NCBI GenBank assembly: GCA_031268055.1
Contig: JAIRXY010000035.1
Span: 1-22,719, forward strand
Reading direction: 5' to 3'
From: Prevotellaceae bacterium
GTDB lineage: Bacteria; Bacteroidota; Bacteroidia; Bacteroidales; UBA932
DNA length: 22,719 nucleotides
Shown: piece by piece, positions 8,022-16,146 of the stretch
Layout: every line of letters starts with the position of its first letter
Position numbering within the stretch: the first letter of the stretch is position 1
The notes under the pieces: model-generated
Told to the model about the DNA's origin: nothing
Databases searched by the model: none
The model's input: only the letters and a program-made list of their open reading frames with translations
Position numbers and translations under genes: made by a program

Positions 8022-9113
8022 CTATAAGTTGGCGTTGTCGTCAGCGTCTACGGCGGACATTACGTCCACGTCGTCGTCGCCGTCGGCAATGTCGTCGCCG
8101 CTATCAACAACAGGGCTGATAACGCTGTCCAAAAGGTCATCATCGTCTTTTGGATGGGCATCTATTTTTACGTCAACTTTGACGAGGTAGGTAGCCTCGT
8201 CGGTTTCGAGCATTACTGCGTGGAAAAAGTCGGTTTCGCTCTTGTTGACTTTTATCACGTAGTCGTTCCAGCCGTTTGGGTACCTCTCCCGCAAGAGTTC
8301 CTGCTGCTCCGGCGAAAGATTTTTAAAGTGCACCACCACGCGCCGCTTTCCGATGCCTACCCTAATGCGCGGTAAGTTGCGCTTTTCTTGCTTTTTTTCG
8401 GGTGCAGGCGTTGCCGAGGCCTGTGGAGGCGCAATATTTTTACCTGCGGGTTTGTGCTGAATTTTTGGCGCTACGGCTGCTTTTTTTGTAGGAGTGGCGG
8501 CAGGCTTTTTGCCTGTTGGTTTTACCGCTGGTTTTGCTATCGGTTTCGCAGCTGCCTTTGTCGCAGGCTTGGTTATCTTTTTGGCTACCGGCTTGGCGGT
8601 TACTTTTGCCGCAGGCTTGGTTATCTTTTTGGCTACCGGCTTGGCGGTTGCTTTTGCCGCAGGCTTGGTTACCTTTTTGGCTACCGGCTTGGCGGTTGCT
8701 TTTGCCGCAGGTTTGATTACCTTTTTGGCTACCGGCTTGACGGTTGCTTTTGCCGCAGGTTTGTTTACCTTTTTTGCTACCGGCTTAACGGTTTTTTTTG
8801 CTGCCGGCTTAGCAGCCGCTTTTGTGGGGGCGCTCTTTTTTGCCGCAGGCTTTACGGCTTTCTTGGGAGCTGTTGGCGTTACTTTTTTTATAGCAGGCTT
8901 AGCCTTACCAGCGCTGGCAGCGGTGGCTTTTTTAGGGGTCACTTTTTTTACAATATTCTTATTCGTAGCAGGCTTTGCTGTGCTCTTTTTTGCAGGAGTA
9001 GCTTTTACCGTTTTTGCTGCCGGCTTTACCGTTTTTGCTGCCGGTTTTTTCGCCACGGGCTTTGCTATGTTCTTCTTTTTAACCGGACTTGCTGCTTTCT
9101 TTTTTGTTGCCAT
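8022..9113 (-). CDS. Histone H1-like Lys/Ala/Pro repeat protein with a conserved C-terminal domain and acidic tail
   Basis: The start is taken at 9113 (MATKKKAASPVKKK), which removes 19 unlikely residues from the longest frame and gives 363 aa. Residues 1 to about 240 are nearly all Lys, Ala, Pro, Thr and Val in KPAAK/KPVAKK units, like the DNA-binding tails of histone H1-like bacterial proteins. Residues about 105-184 are encoded by five 48-bp direct repeats. Residues about 245-320 are different: an ordered domain with RIRVGIGKRRVVVHFKNL and FFHAVMLETDEATYLVKVDV. I recall similar domains as small stand-alone Bacteroidales proteins of unknown function. The last ~43 residues are strongly acidic. 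A role in nucleoid or RNA binding is inferred from composition only. It lies 240 bp upstream of the rhamnosidase gene and 170 bp downstream of trmD, on the same strand. Confidence 0.8.
   Translation of the reverse strand: MATKKKAASPVKKKNIAKPVAKKPAAKTVKPAAKTVKATPAKKSTAKPATNKNIVKKVTPKKATAASAGKAKPAIKKVTPTAPKKAVKPAAKKSAPTKAAAKPAAKKTVKPVAKKVNKPAAKATVKPVAKKVIKPAAKATAKPVAKKVTKPAAKATAKPVAKKITKPAAKVTAKPVAKKITKPATKAAAKPIAKPAVKPTGKKPAATPTKKAAVAPKIQHKPAGKNIAPPQASATPAPEKKQEKRNLPRIRVGIGKRRVVVHFKNLSPEQQELLRERYPNGWNDYVIKVNKSETDFFHAVMLETDEATYLVKVDVKIDAHPKDDDDLLDSVISPVVDSGDDIADGDDDVDVMSAVDADDNANL
8562..8801. repeat. Five tandem 48-bp coding repeats
   Basis: Units begin at 8562, 8610, 8658, 8706 and 8754 with cgcagg; the first three are nearly identical and the last two have drifted. 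Each encodes 16 residues of the KPVAKK-x-x-KPAAK-x-TA type. The period is a multiple of three, so changes in copy number keep the frame. Confidence 0.9.
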
Positions 9114-9283
9114 AAATACTTCTTTTCGTATGTAAAATAAACCTCTTGTTAGTATTGAATTATAGTGCAATAATACGCTATTTTTATATTAGCATACATG
9201 CACATTTGTATTAAATAATATAAAAAATGGAGAATTTATATTTAAATTCATTCTTCTATACATGTAAATACTTTACTATCAGG

Positions 9284-9997
9284 CTATCTATTGCCATCGG
9301 CGGAGGGCTGCTGCTCGTCGCTGCTGCCGAGCAAATCGGGGCGTAAGCGCGCAGTACGCTCCAGTGCTTGCTCCTCCTGCCACCTTGTAATCTCCTTAAA
9401 GTTGCCCGAAAGCAGCACCTGCGGCACTTTCCAGCCGTTAAACTCCGCGGGGCGCGTGTACACCGGCGCCGAGAGCAGGTTGTCCTGAAAAGAATCGCTC
9501 AGCGCCGACGTTTCGTTGGAGATGGCGCCCGGCAGCAGCCGCACTACGCTGTCCACCACAACGGCCGCCGCAAGCTCCCCGCCGGTGAGCACGTAGTCGC
9601 CCACCGAAAGCTCGCGCGTGACGAGGCGTTCGCGCACCCTGTGGTCTACCCCCTTGTAGTGGCCGCACAAAATGATGATATTTGTTTTGGTAGACAAATG
9701 ATTTGCTATGAGCTGGTTGTACTTTTCACCATCGGGCGTCATGAAGATAATATCATCGTAGGTGCGCTCAGCCCTGAGCTTTTCTACCGCCGCAAAAATG
9801 GGCGCAACCTTCATCACCATTCCGGCGTCGCCGCCAAAGGAGTAGTCGTCCACGCTGCGGTGCTTGTCGGTGGCGTAATCGCGGAGGTTGTGCACGTGTA
9901 TTTCGGCAATCCCTTTTGCCTGCGCCCGCTTGATGATGGAGTGCCCAAAGGGGCTTTCGAGCAGCTCCGGAACAACCGTAAGAATATCTATACGCAT
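9284..9997 (-). CDS. trmD: tRNA (guanine-37-N1)-methyltransferase TrmD
   Basis: A 237-residue SPOUT methyltransferase that puts the m1G37 mark next to the anticodon of tRNAs reading CNN codons, using S-adenosylmethionine, and so prevents +1 frameshifting. Recognised by [12 protein letters not shown], the [12 protein letters not shown] loop, [11 protein letters not shown], the trefoil-knot SAM loop [14 protein letters not shown] (131-144) and the [10 protein letters not shown] and [15 protein letters not shown] segments. Length is normal. The gene is not in the rpsP-rimM-trmD-rplS operon seen in many other bacteria; it stands alone next to a strong divergent promoter region. Confidence 0.97.
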   Translation of the reverse strand: MRIDILTVVPELLESPFGHSIIKRAQAKGIAEIHVHNLRDYATDKHRSVDDYSFGGDAGMVMKVAPIFAAVEKLRAERTYDDIIFMTPDGEKYNQLIANHLSTKTNIIILCGHYKGVDHRVRERLVTRELSVGDYVLTGGELAAAVVVDSVVRLLPGAISNETSALSDSFQDNLLSAPVYTRPAEFNGWKVPQVLLSGNFKEITRWQEEQALERTARLRPDLLGSSDEQQPSADGNR

Positions 9998-10049
9998 ACT
10001 TTGAGTAACTAATTTGTGATTTTACAGCATCGTCGATTTTTTTATTCGA

Positions 10050-10081
10050 CAAACGTACTCGAAGTTTGCAAGATACGCAAA
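10050..10081 (-). promoter_or_regulatory. Bacteroidetes-type promoter for trmD
   Basis: On the minus strand TTTG (10081-10078), a 20-base spacer and TACGTTTG (10057-10050) match the Bacteroidetes -33/-7 consensus TTTG-N20-TAnnTTTG exactly. It lies 53-84 bases upstream of the trmD ATG at 9997, leaving a leader of about 45 nt. A 5-bp inverted repeat (gtcga/tcgac, 10032-10050) lies around the expected transcription start. Confidence 0.75.
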
Positions 10082-10127
10082 GCCGGTTGATAAATTGGCA
10101 GTGAAAAAAAGTGAAAATTAGAGAAAA

Positions 10128-10159
10128 TTCGTGCATACCAAGCAAAAATGCTATATTTG
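10128..10159 (+). promoter_or_regulatory. Bacteroidetes-type promoter for the DUF349-yidC-ABC transporter cluster
   Basis: TATATTTG at 10152-10159 matches the -7 consensus TAnnTTTG. Twenty bases upstream, TTCG (10128-10131) matches TTTG at three of four positions. The ATG of the DUF349 gene is 45 bases further on. It faces away from the trmD promoter, so the two promoters share a 207-bp gap. Confidence 0.65.
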
Positions 10160-10204
10160 CAGGTTTATAATTCAGCCCTAACTAAAGCATAATTTAATTA
10201 CGTC

Positions 10205-12094
10205 ATGGAGTCTCAAGAAATTCATAACGAGTATTTTGAAGGAAAAGAAGCCGACATTCAGCCGCTGCAAGAGATGGTTGATTTCTCGGAGGAAGAAACG
10301 CAGCTGGCAGCATCGTCAGACGAGCTGCAAATAGACGATAACGAAAGCATTGACGATGCAGACGACGAGTTGGCGTCGCCCACTGTCGCTTACGATGGCT
10401 TGAGTCGTTCGGAGCTGCTGGACGCGCTGGCAAAGCTGCTGGATGAAAAATCGGTGCAGGAGCTCAAAGGTGAGGTGGAGGCTATTAAGGTGGCTTTCTA
10501 CAAAAAGTTTACGATGGAGCAGGACCTGCTGCGCCGCGAATTTGCAGAGCAAAATGGCAGCCTCGAAGCCTTCGTTTTGCCTGATGACGCCTTGGAGACA
10601 ACGCTGAAAGAGCTGTTTGCAAGGTACAAGAAAATGCGCGCTGACTTGGCTGCAAAGCTGGAGCAGGAGCGCGAAGACAACCTTGCCCAGAAGCTCATCA
10701 TCATAGAGGAGCTGAAGCGCTTGCTGGAACGTCAGGACAACTTCAACACCGTGTTCAGCGATTTCAAGCAGCTACAGGCGCGCTGGCGCGCTATCGGCGC
10801 AGTGCCGCAGCCCAAGCAGAAAGAGGTTTGGGAGGTGTACAACTACAACGTAGAAAAATTCTACGATGTGGTGAAAATAAACAAGGAGCTGCGCGAACTT
10901 GACTTTAAGAAGAACTTTGAGCTGAAGCAGCTGCTGTGCGAAAAAACGGAGGAGCTGCTGCTCAAGGACGACGTTGTGAAAGCTTTCCGCGAGCTGCAAA
11001 AATTCCACGAGCAGTGGCGCGATATTGGCCCTGTGGCTGCCGAATTTAGGGATTCCCTGTGGGAGCGGTTTAAAAACGCAACTACGCAGATAAACAAAAA
11101 GCACACCGACTACTTTGAGCAGCAAAAAGTAGAGCAGCAAAATAATTGGCGGCTAAAGCAGGCGCTGTGCGAAAAGGCAGAGGAGCTGCTAATCACTACG
11201 CCCCTGCAAGTAAAGGAGTGGAATGAAAAAATGCAGCTGCTGCTTGACCTGCAAAAAATGTGGAAAACCATTGGGGCTGCTCCGCGCAAGGAAAGCAACA
11301 AAATTTTTCACCGCTTTAGGGTAGCGTGCAACGCGTTTTTTGACGCCCGCCGCACTTTCTTTTCCGAGCAAAAAGCCGAATTGCAGCACAACCTTCAGCA
11401 AAAGTTGGACTTGTGCGCTCAGGCAGAGCTCCTCTCCGAAAGCGACGATTGGAAAAAAACAACCGAAGAGCTGGTGAAGCTGCAAGCGCAGTGGAAAACA
11501 ATTGGCCCTGTTCCGCATAAGCACTCGGATGCGGTGTGGAAGCGCTTTCGCGCGGCGTGCAACAAATTTTTTGACCACAAAAAAGAGCACTTCGCAACCC
11601 AAGATGCCCGCTACGACGAAAATTTGAAGAAAAAAGAGGAGCTGATTGTAGAAATACAAAGTTTTGCCGCTACCGATAATCCTTCTGATAACCTCTCGGC
11701 AATTAAGGAATTTCAGCATCGCTGGATGGAGATAGGCTACGTCCCCTTAAAGCACAAGGAGCGCCTGCAAAAGGGCTACCGCGAGGCCATTGACGCTCTG
11801 TTTGAAGCCCTGCACGTTAGCGATACCGACCGCCAGCTCATCAGCTTCAAAACGCGCATAGCCTCGTCGTCTAAGAGCGACAGGGGGCAGATTTCGCACG
11901 AGCGCGATAAGTTGCTGCAAAACCTTAGGCGCTTGGAAGGCGACATCCAGCTGTGGGAAAATAATATCGGCTTCTTTGCGCACTCCAAAAATGCCGAAAA
12001 GCTGGTGCAGGATGTAAAAAGCAACATCGAAAAAGCGCGGCGCGAGGCGTCGGTGATAGTGCAAAAATTGAAGCTACTGGACAGTAATACATAA
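10205..12094 (+). CDS. DUF349 repeat protein
   Basis: A 629-residue, highly charged, mostly helical cytoplasmic protein with five tandem DUF349 repeats. The WxxIG cores are at W194, W271, W353, W430 and W507, a period of about 77 residues (WRAIG, WRDIG, WKTIG, WKTIG, WMEIG), each followed by a conserved basic/aromatic helix such as RFRAACNKFFD. The first ~60 residues are acidic and probably disordered; the C-terminus is coiled-coil-like. No signal peptide or membrane segment is present. DUF349 proteins are widespread in Bacteroidetes and Actinobacteria, but their molecular role is not established to my knowledge. The gene starts the plus-strand cluster and ends 26 bp before yidC, suggesting co-transcription. 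Confidence 0.9.
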   Translation: MESQEIHNEYFEGKEADIQPLQEMVDFSEEETQLAASSDELQIDDNESIDDADDELASPTVAYDGLSRSELLDALAKLLDEKSVQELKGEVEAIKVAFYKKFTMEQDLLRREFAEQNGSLEAFVLPDDALETTLKELFARYKKMRADLAAKLEQEREDNLAQKLIIIEELKRLLERQDNFNTVFSDFKQLQARWRAIGAVPQPKQKEVWEVYNYNVEKFYDVVKINKELRELDFKKNFELKQLLCEKTEELLLKDDVVKAFRELQKFHEQWRDIGPVAAEFRDSLWERFKNATTQINKKHTDYFEQQKVEQQNNWRLKQALCEKAEELLITTPLQVKEWNEKMQLLLDLQKMWKTIGAAPRKESNKIFHRFRVACNAFFDARRTFFSEQKAELQHNLQQKLDLCAQAELLSESDDWKKTTEELVKLQAQWKTIGPVPHKHSDAVWKRFRAACNKFFDHKKEHFATQDARYDENLKKKEELIVEIQSFAATDNPSDNLSAIKEFQHRWMEIGYVPLKHKERLQKGYREAIDALFEALHVSDTDRQLISFKTRIASSSKSDRGQISHERDKLLQNLRRLEGDIQLWENNIGFFAHSKNAEKLVQDVKSNIEKARREASVIVQKLKLLDSNT

Positions 12095-12120
12095 AAAAGA
12101 AACAACTTACACTACAACAA

Positions 12121-14007
12121 ATGGATAGAAACACGCTTTACGGTTTTCTTGCTATTGGAGCTATTCTCATAGGCTTTAGCTACTACACTTCGAAGCAGTC
12201 TGAGAACTATGCGCTCGAGAAACACCGTCTTGATTCAATTGCAGCGGTAAAAATTGCCGCCGAAACAGCAGCAACGACAATAGCTACGGCGGCGACAGCA
12301 GCAGCAACAACAACAACAGCAGCATCCGGCGAAGCAGCAGCCAAGGCGCCAAGTATTTTGCCTGTAAGCGAATCGTTAGCGCAAGCAGCAAAGGGTGAGC
12401 AGCAATTTTACACTATCGAAAATGACCTGATTGCCGTAACGCTGACCAACCAAGGGGGCCGCGTGTACTCGGTAGAGCTCAAGAATTATCACGCCTACAA
12501 CAGCAAGCCGTTAGTGCTTTTTGATGGCAATAAAAATGACTTTGCGCTTACCTTTTACACCAACGACAGCCGCAACTTTACAACGTCCGACTTTTACTTT
12601 AGCCCGCAAACCGCCATATCTTCGTACCGGCTGGCGGCAGACGATACGGCCTACACCTTTGCGCTGCGGCTACAGGTGGGCGAAGGGCAGCTGGTAGACT
12701 ACGAGTACACGCTGCGTAACGGCTCGTACATGGTTGATTTCAACCTGAAGATGGTAGGGCTGCGCAACGTTACCAACGCCGATTTGCTGTGGTCGTACAA
12801 CGCTTTTCAGCAAGAAAAAGCCTTTGACAACGAAAATAACTACAGCACGGTGGCGTACAGCTACCCCGGCGAAGATGATATCGAAGAGCTGGGGCAAGGC
12901 TCCGGAAACAAGGAGGAAAATGTAAAAACACGCCTGCAATGGATAGCGTTCAAGCAACAGTTTTTTTCCTCTATTTTGCTTGCCAAAGGCGACAACTTTT
13001 ACGGCGCTTACATGGGCTACATCACCTACAAGCCCAACAACCGCGAGAATTTTCTCAAGCAGTACGTGGCCAACATTCAGCTGCCGGTAGCGGGGGTGCA
13101 CGACCAGAACGTGCCAATGGCGTTTTACTTTGGGCCTAACCATTACAGCACGCTCAAGTCATCATTCGACGAGGGCAACTTCCACAAGCTGGTGCCGCTG
13201 GGCGGCTGGGTGATCGGATGGATAAACAGGCTGGTGGTTATCCCTATTTTTGACCTGCTGGGAAAGTATATCAGCAGCTACGGCCTCATTATTCTTATCC
13301 TTACGGTACTCATAAAGGTAGTGCTGTTTCCGTTGACGTTCAAATCCTACCTTTCGTCGGCCAAAATGCGCCTGCTAAAGCCCGATGTGGACAGAATTGC
13401 ACATAAGTACCCCAAGAAGGAAGACGCCATGAAAAAGCAGCAGGAAACGATGGCGCTGTACAAAAAGGCCGGAGCAAGCCCTATGGGTGGCTGCCTGCCT
13501 ATCCTTGTTCAGTTTCCGATTTTGATTGCCATGTTCCGGTTTTTTCCGGCCTCCATTGAGCTGCGGCAGCAGCCTTTCCTCTGGGCGGACGACCTGTCGG
13601 GGTTTGACTCTATCCTCAACCTCCCCTTCACCATTCCGTTCTACGGCGACCACATCAGTTTGTTTACGCTGCTTATGGCCGCGGCGCTGTTCGTATCGTC
13701 GCGCATGAGCATGTCGCAAACGCCCGATACGGGAATGCCCGGCATGAAGTTTATGACGCTCTACCTGATGCCTGCCATGATGCTTTTCTGGTTTAACAGC
13801 TACGCAGCAGGGCTAAGCTACTACTACTTTCTGTCGAATTTGATTACCATTGGTCAAAACTTCGCCACGCGCCGCATGGTCAACGAGGTAAAGCTGCATG
13901 CACGGATGAAGGAGAACAGCAAGAAGCCGGTAAAAAAATCGCGCTTTCAGGCCAAGCTGGAAGATATGGCGCGCATGCAGCAACAGCAGCAACGAGGTAG
14001 GAGATAG
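12121..14007 (+). CDS. yidC: Membrane protein insertase YidC
   Basis: A 628-residue Oxa1/YidC-family insertase that places proteins in the inner membrane, alone or with SecYEG. Residues 5-22 form the first membrane segment. A low-complexity Ala/Thr linker follows (41-75), then the large periplasmic beta domain (YTIENDLIAVTLTNQGGRVYSVELKNY) and the C-terminal insertase core: YGLIILILTVLIKVVLFPLT with the groove basic residue as Lys, the helical hairpin AKMRLLKPDVDRI, then MGGCLPILVQFPILIAMFRF and three further membrane segments. The tail is basic and Gln/Arg-rich (MQQQQQRGRR). The two-domain form is usual for Gram-negative bacteria. It begins 26 bp after the DUF349 gene and ends 6 bp before the permease gene, whose Shine-Dalgarno-like aggaga (13999-14004) overlaps the yidC end. 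Confidence 0.96.
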   Translation: MDRNTLYGFLAIGAILIGFSYYTSKQSENYALEKHRLDSIAAVKIAAETAATTIATAATAAATTTTAASGEAAAKAPSILPVSESLAQAAKGEQQFYTIENDLIAVTLTNQGGRVYSVELKNYHAYNSKPLVLFDGNKNDFALTFYTNDSRNFTTSDFYFSPQTAISSYRLAADDTAYTFALRLQVGEGQLVDYEYTLRNGSYMVDFNLKMVGLRNVTNADLLWSYNAFQQEKAFDNENNYSTVAYSYPGEDDIEELGQGSGNKEENVKTRLQWIAFKQQFFSSILLAKGDNFYGAYMGYITYKPNNRENFLKQYVANIQLPVAGVHDQNVPMAFYFGPNHYSTLKSSFDEGNFHKLVPLGGWVIGWINRLVVIPIFDLLGKYISSYGLIILILTVLIKVVLFPLTFKSYLSSAKMRLLKPDVDRIAHKYPKKEDAMKKQQETMALYKKAGASPMGGCLPILVQFPILIAMFRFFPASIELRQQPFLWADDLSGFDSILNLPFTIPFYGDHISLFTLLMAAALFVSSRMSMSQTPDTGMPGMKFMTLYLMPAMMLFWFNSYAAGLSYYYFLSNLITIGQNFATRRMVNEVKLHARMKENSKKPVKKSRFQAKLEDMARMQQQQQRGRR

Positions 14008-14013
14008 CACGCA

Positions 14014-15042
14014 ATGCACCCACGGCGCAATAAGAGAGTAGCGGCTGCCGGCGTAACGCTGGCCACGTTAACGTTGATATTGCTGGTTGCCGATGTGCTG
14101 CTTGGGTCGGAGCCGGTGCCGCTGGCTACGGCGTGGCGCGCGCTGCTTGGTACAGAGCAGTCGCACTTGTCGCAAATCATACTCGGCTACCGCTTTCCCA
14201 AAGCAATGGTGGCCTTGCTCGTCGGCGTATCCCTGTCGGTGAGCGGTCTGCAAATGCAAACGGTGTTTCGTAACCCTCTTGCCGACCCCTACATTTTGGG
14301 CGTGAGCTCGGGGGCAGGCCTGGGGGTGGCGCTATTTGTCATGGGATACTCCGTTTGGGGAACTACGGCGGTGGGCGCGCTGCTTGCAAGCATGGGCTAC
14401 GCTGTGTCGGCGTGCGTTGGCGCAGCGTTCATTATGAGCATTATGCTTACCATCTCCATGCGCGTGCGCGACATCATGGCGGTGCTCATCCTGGGGGTGA
14501 TGATTGGCAGCGCAACGTCGGCTATCATTAGCGCGCTGCAATTCTTTAGCCGCGAGACGGCGCTCAAATCTTACGTGCTGTGGACAATGGGCGGCTTGGG
14601 CAACGTAACCTCCGCGCAGCTTTACGTGCTGATTGCCGTTACCCTCGCGGGCAGCGTGCTTGCCCTGCTATCTATCAAAACGCTCAACGCGCTGATGCAG
14701 GGCGAGAGCTACGCCCGCAGCATTGGCTACAACGTCGGCAAAAATCGCCTTGCCATCATGCTGACGGCAACCCTGCTTACCGGCACGGCAACCGCCTTTT
14801 GCGGCCCCATCGGGTTTATCGGCGTGGCAGTTCCGCACGTGGCGCGCATGCTCATCCGCGAAGCCGACCACCGCTACCTCCTGCCCATCACTATGCTGCT
14901 GGGGGCGGTAGCGATGCTGCTGTGCGATGTAATATCGTCCCTGCCCGGATACGAAACATCGCTACCCATCAACACGGTAACATCGCTGCTGGGCATACCA
15001 ATTGTTATTCTGGTCATTGTACGTAATCAAAAAATAGTGTAG
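14014..15042 (+). CDS. FecCD/BtuC-family ABC transporter permease
   Basis: A 342-residue inner-membrane permease of the iron-siderophore/haem/cobalamin import family. Family marks are YRFPKAMVALLVG, the loop FRNPLADPYILGVSSGAGLG, and the cytoplasmic coupling segment CGPIGFIGVAVPHVARML that contacts the ATPase. Hydrophobic segments along the whole length fit about ten membrane helices. Translation is probably coupled to yidC: the ATG follows the yidC stop by 6 bases and has an AGGAGA ribosome-binding site nine bases upstream, unusual in a phylum that seldom uses Shine-Dalgarno sites. The ATPase gene follows after 2 bases. No substrate-binding protein or TonB receptor is in the window, so the substrate is unknown. 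Confidence 0.92.
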   Translation: MHPRRNKRVAAAGVTLATLTLILLVADVLLGSEPVPLATAWRALLGTEQSHLSQIILGYRFPKAMVALLVGVSLSVSGLQMQTVFRNPLADPYILGVSSGAGLGVALFVMGYSVWGTTAVGALLASMGYAVSACVGAAFIMSIMLTISMRVRDIMAVLILGVMIGSATSAIISALQFFSRETALKSYVLWTMGGLGNVTSAQLYVLIAVTLAGSVLALLSIKTLNALMQGESYARSIGYNVGKNRLAIMLTATLLTGTATAFCGPIGFIGVAVPHVARMLIREADHRYLLPITMLLGAVAMLLCDVISSLPGYETSLPINTVTSLLGIPIVILVIVRNQKIV

Positions 15043-15044
15043 GC

Positions 15045-15839
15045 ATGGCTGCTCAAGCAAAACCGGCAATAGAAGTGCGCGGCCTGCGCATAGGCTACAC
15101 CGCCAAGGGGGTGCAGCGTGAGATTTTTCCTGCTTTTTCGGCAACGGCAGGCGAGGCCGAGCTGGTTGCGCTGCTGGGGCGCAACGGACGCGGAAAAAGC
15201 ACGCTAATGCGCACCATCATCGGCATACAGCCATCGCTCGACGGCAGCGTGCACATCCTCGAAAAGGATATGCGCAGCTACCCGCTACGCACGCTGGCAA
15301 CGCTGGTGAGCTACGTCTCGACGGATAACGTAAAGGTGGGAAACCTCAAGGTTTTTGACCTCGTGTCGCTTGGGCGATACCCCTACACGGGCTGGTTTGG
15401 AACGCTTTCGTCCAAGGACAAAGAGGTGGTGATGCACTCGCTGGCAATGGTCGGCATGGAGGCCTATGCATGGCAAAACACCAGCTGCCTGAGCGACGGC
15501 GAGCGTCAGCGGGTGATGATAGCGCGGGCGTTGGCGCAGGATACGCCCATTATTGTGCTTGACGAGCCAACCGCATTTCTTGATTTGCCTAACCGCTACG
15601 AAATTGTTTTGCTGCTAAAGCAGCTGGCGCAGGAGCAGCGCCGCGCCATACTCTTCTCTACGCACGACCTGAGCATTGCGCTCAAAATTGCCGACAGGCT
15701 CTGGGTTATGTGCGACGGCGAATTTCACCAAGGCGCACCGCAAGAGCTAATGCTCAACAGCGTATTCGATAAGCTGCTGCAAAATACCCGCCTCTCCGTT
15801 GACCACGAAACGGGAGAAGTGAGGGTGAGGTTTGAATGA
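15045..15839 (+). CDS. FecE/BtuD-family ABC transporter ATP-binding protein
   Basis: A 264-residue ATPase that would power the upstream permease. Walker A is GRNGRGKST (45-53, K51), the signature is LSDGE (149-153), Walker B is IIVLDEPT with catalytic E174, and the switch His is H207 in STHDLS. The Q-loop glutamine expected before the helical domain is replaced by Ser/Thr (VSTDN, 91-95). I recall similar replacements in Bacteroidetes relatives, so this need not mean loss of function. The ATG lies 2 bases after the permease stop, so the two genes are translationally coupled. No clear terminator follows the stop at 15839. Confidence 0.93.
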   Translation: MAAQAKPAIEVRGLRIGYTAKGVQREIFPAFSATAGEAELVALLGRNGRGKSTLMRTIIGIQPSLDGSVHILEKDMRSYPLRTLATLVSYVSTDNVKVGNLKVFDLVSLGRYPYTGWFGTLSSKDKEVVMHSLAMVGMEAYAWQNTSCLSDGERQRVMIARALAQDTPIIVLDEPTAFLDLPNRYEIVLLLKQLAQEQRRAILFSTHDLSIALKIADRLWVMCDGEFHQGAPQELMLNSVFDKLLQNTRLSVDHETGEVRVRFE

Positions 15840-15993
15840 CTTTGCTGCAATGGTTATAATACGGCATAATCTCCAGCAGCGACCTCCCCAAGCTGTAGCA
15901 AAAAACACCAACAAATGGGGATTGCGCAGCGCTTGTATCCGGTGTTCATAAGAGAGGCATTGCGGTTGTTGCTCCGGCTGCTGACTGTGGGGG

Positions 15994-16146
15994 CTATGGA
16001 ACAGCAATGGTTTTTTGATATTCGCTTCTTGCTTTTTGCAAATATTCCAACAGCTGTTTTGTGGACATACCGGAAATCTCATTGTTAACTTCACGTCGTA
16101 TATCCCGCATCATTTGTACGCAATCAAATTTCTTCTTTGTTTTCAT
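15994..16146 (-). CDS. 50-residue putative antitoxin partner of the PIN-domain protein
   Basis: A short frame on the minus strand runs from ATG at 16146 to TAG at 15994 and encodes MKTKKKFDCVQMMRDIRREV followed by about 30 charged residues (NNEISGMSTKQLLEYLQ...). It overlaps the last 23 bases of the PIN gene in another frame, as is common for toxin-antitoxin pairs. The pattern KFDxVxMMRxIRxxxxxEixgMSxxxLxxyL resembles small unnamed proteins I recall beside PIN genes in Bacteroidetes and Cyanobacteria. No DNA-binding motif is evident. That it neutralises the PIN protein is inferred from position and size. Gene order is toxin first, the reverse of most VapBC pairs. Confidence 0.65.
   Translation of the reverse strand: MKTKKKFDCVQMMRDIRREVNNEISGMSTKQLLEYLQKARSEYQKTIAVP

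Noticed and set aside
8562..8801. 48-bp repeats considered as a CRISPR array
   Set aside because: There are no unique spacers; the units are contiguous, in frame and encode a basic protein tail.
8388..9140. 250- and 213-residue plus-strand ORFs opposite the histone-like gene
   Set aside because: They are Cys/Phe/Leu-rich reflections of the Lys/Ala/Pro repeats on the other strand; the minus-strand frame has a natural start, a conserved C-terminal domain and normal composition.
9168..9175. Candidate -7 box (TATTATTG on the minus strand) for the histone-like gene
   Set aside because: One mismatch in the key TTTG part and no -33 box at the right distance; too weak to list.
15747..16094. 115-residue minus-strand ORF overlapping the small ORF after the PIN gene
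   Set aside because: It is Pro/His/Gln-rich, overlaps the ABC ATPase gene end and the better 50-residue frame, and resembles no family.
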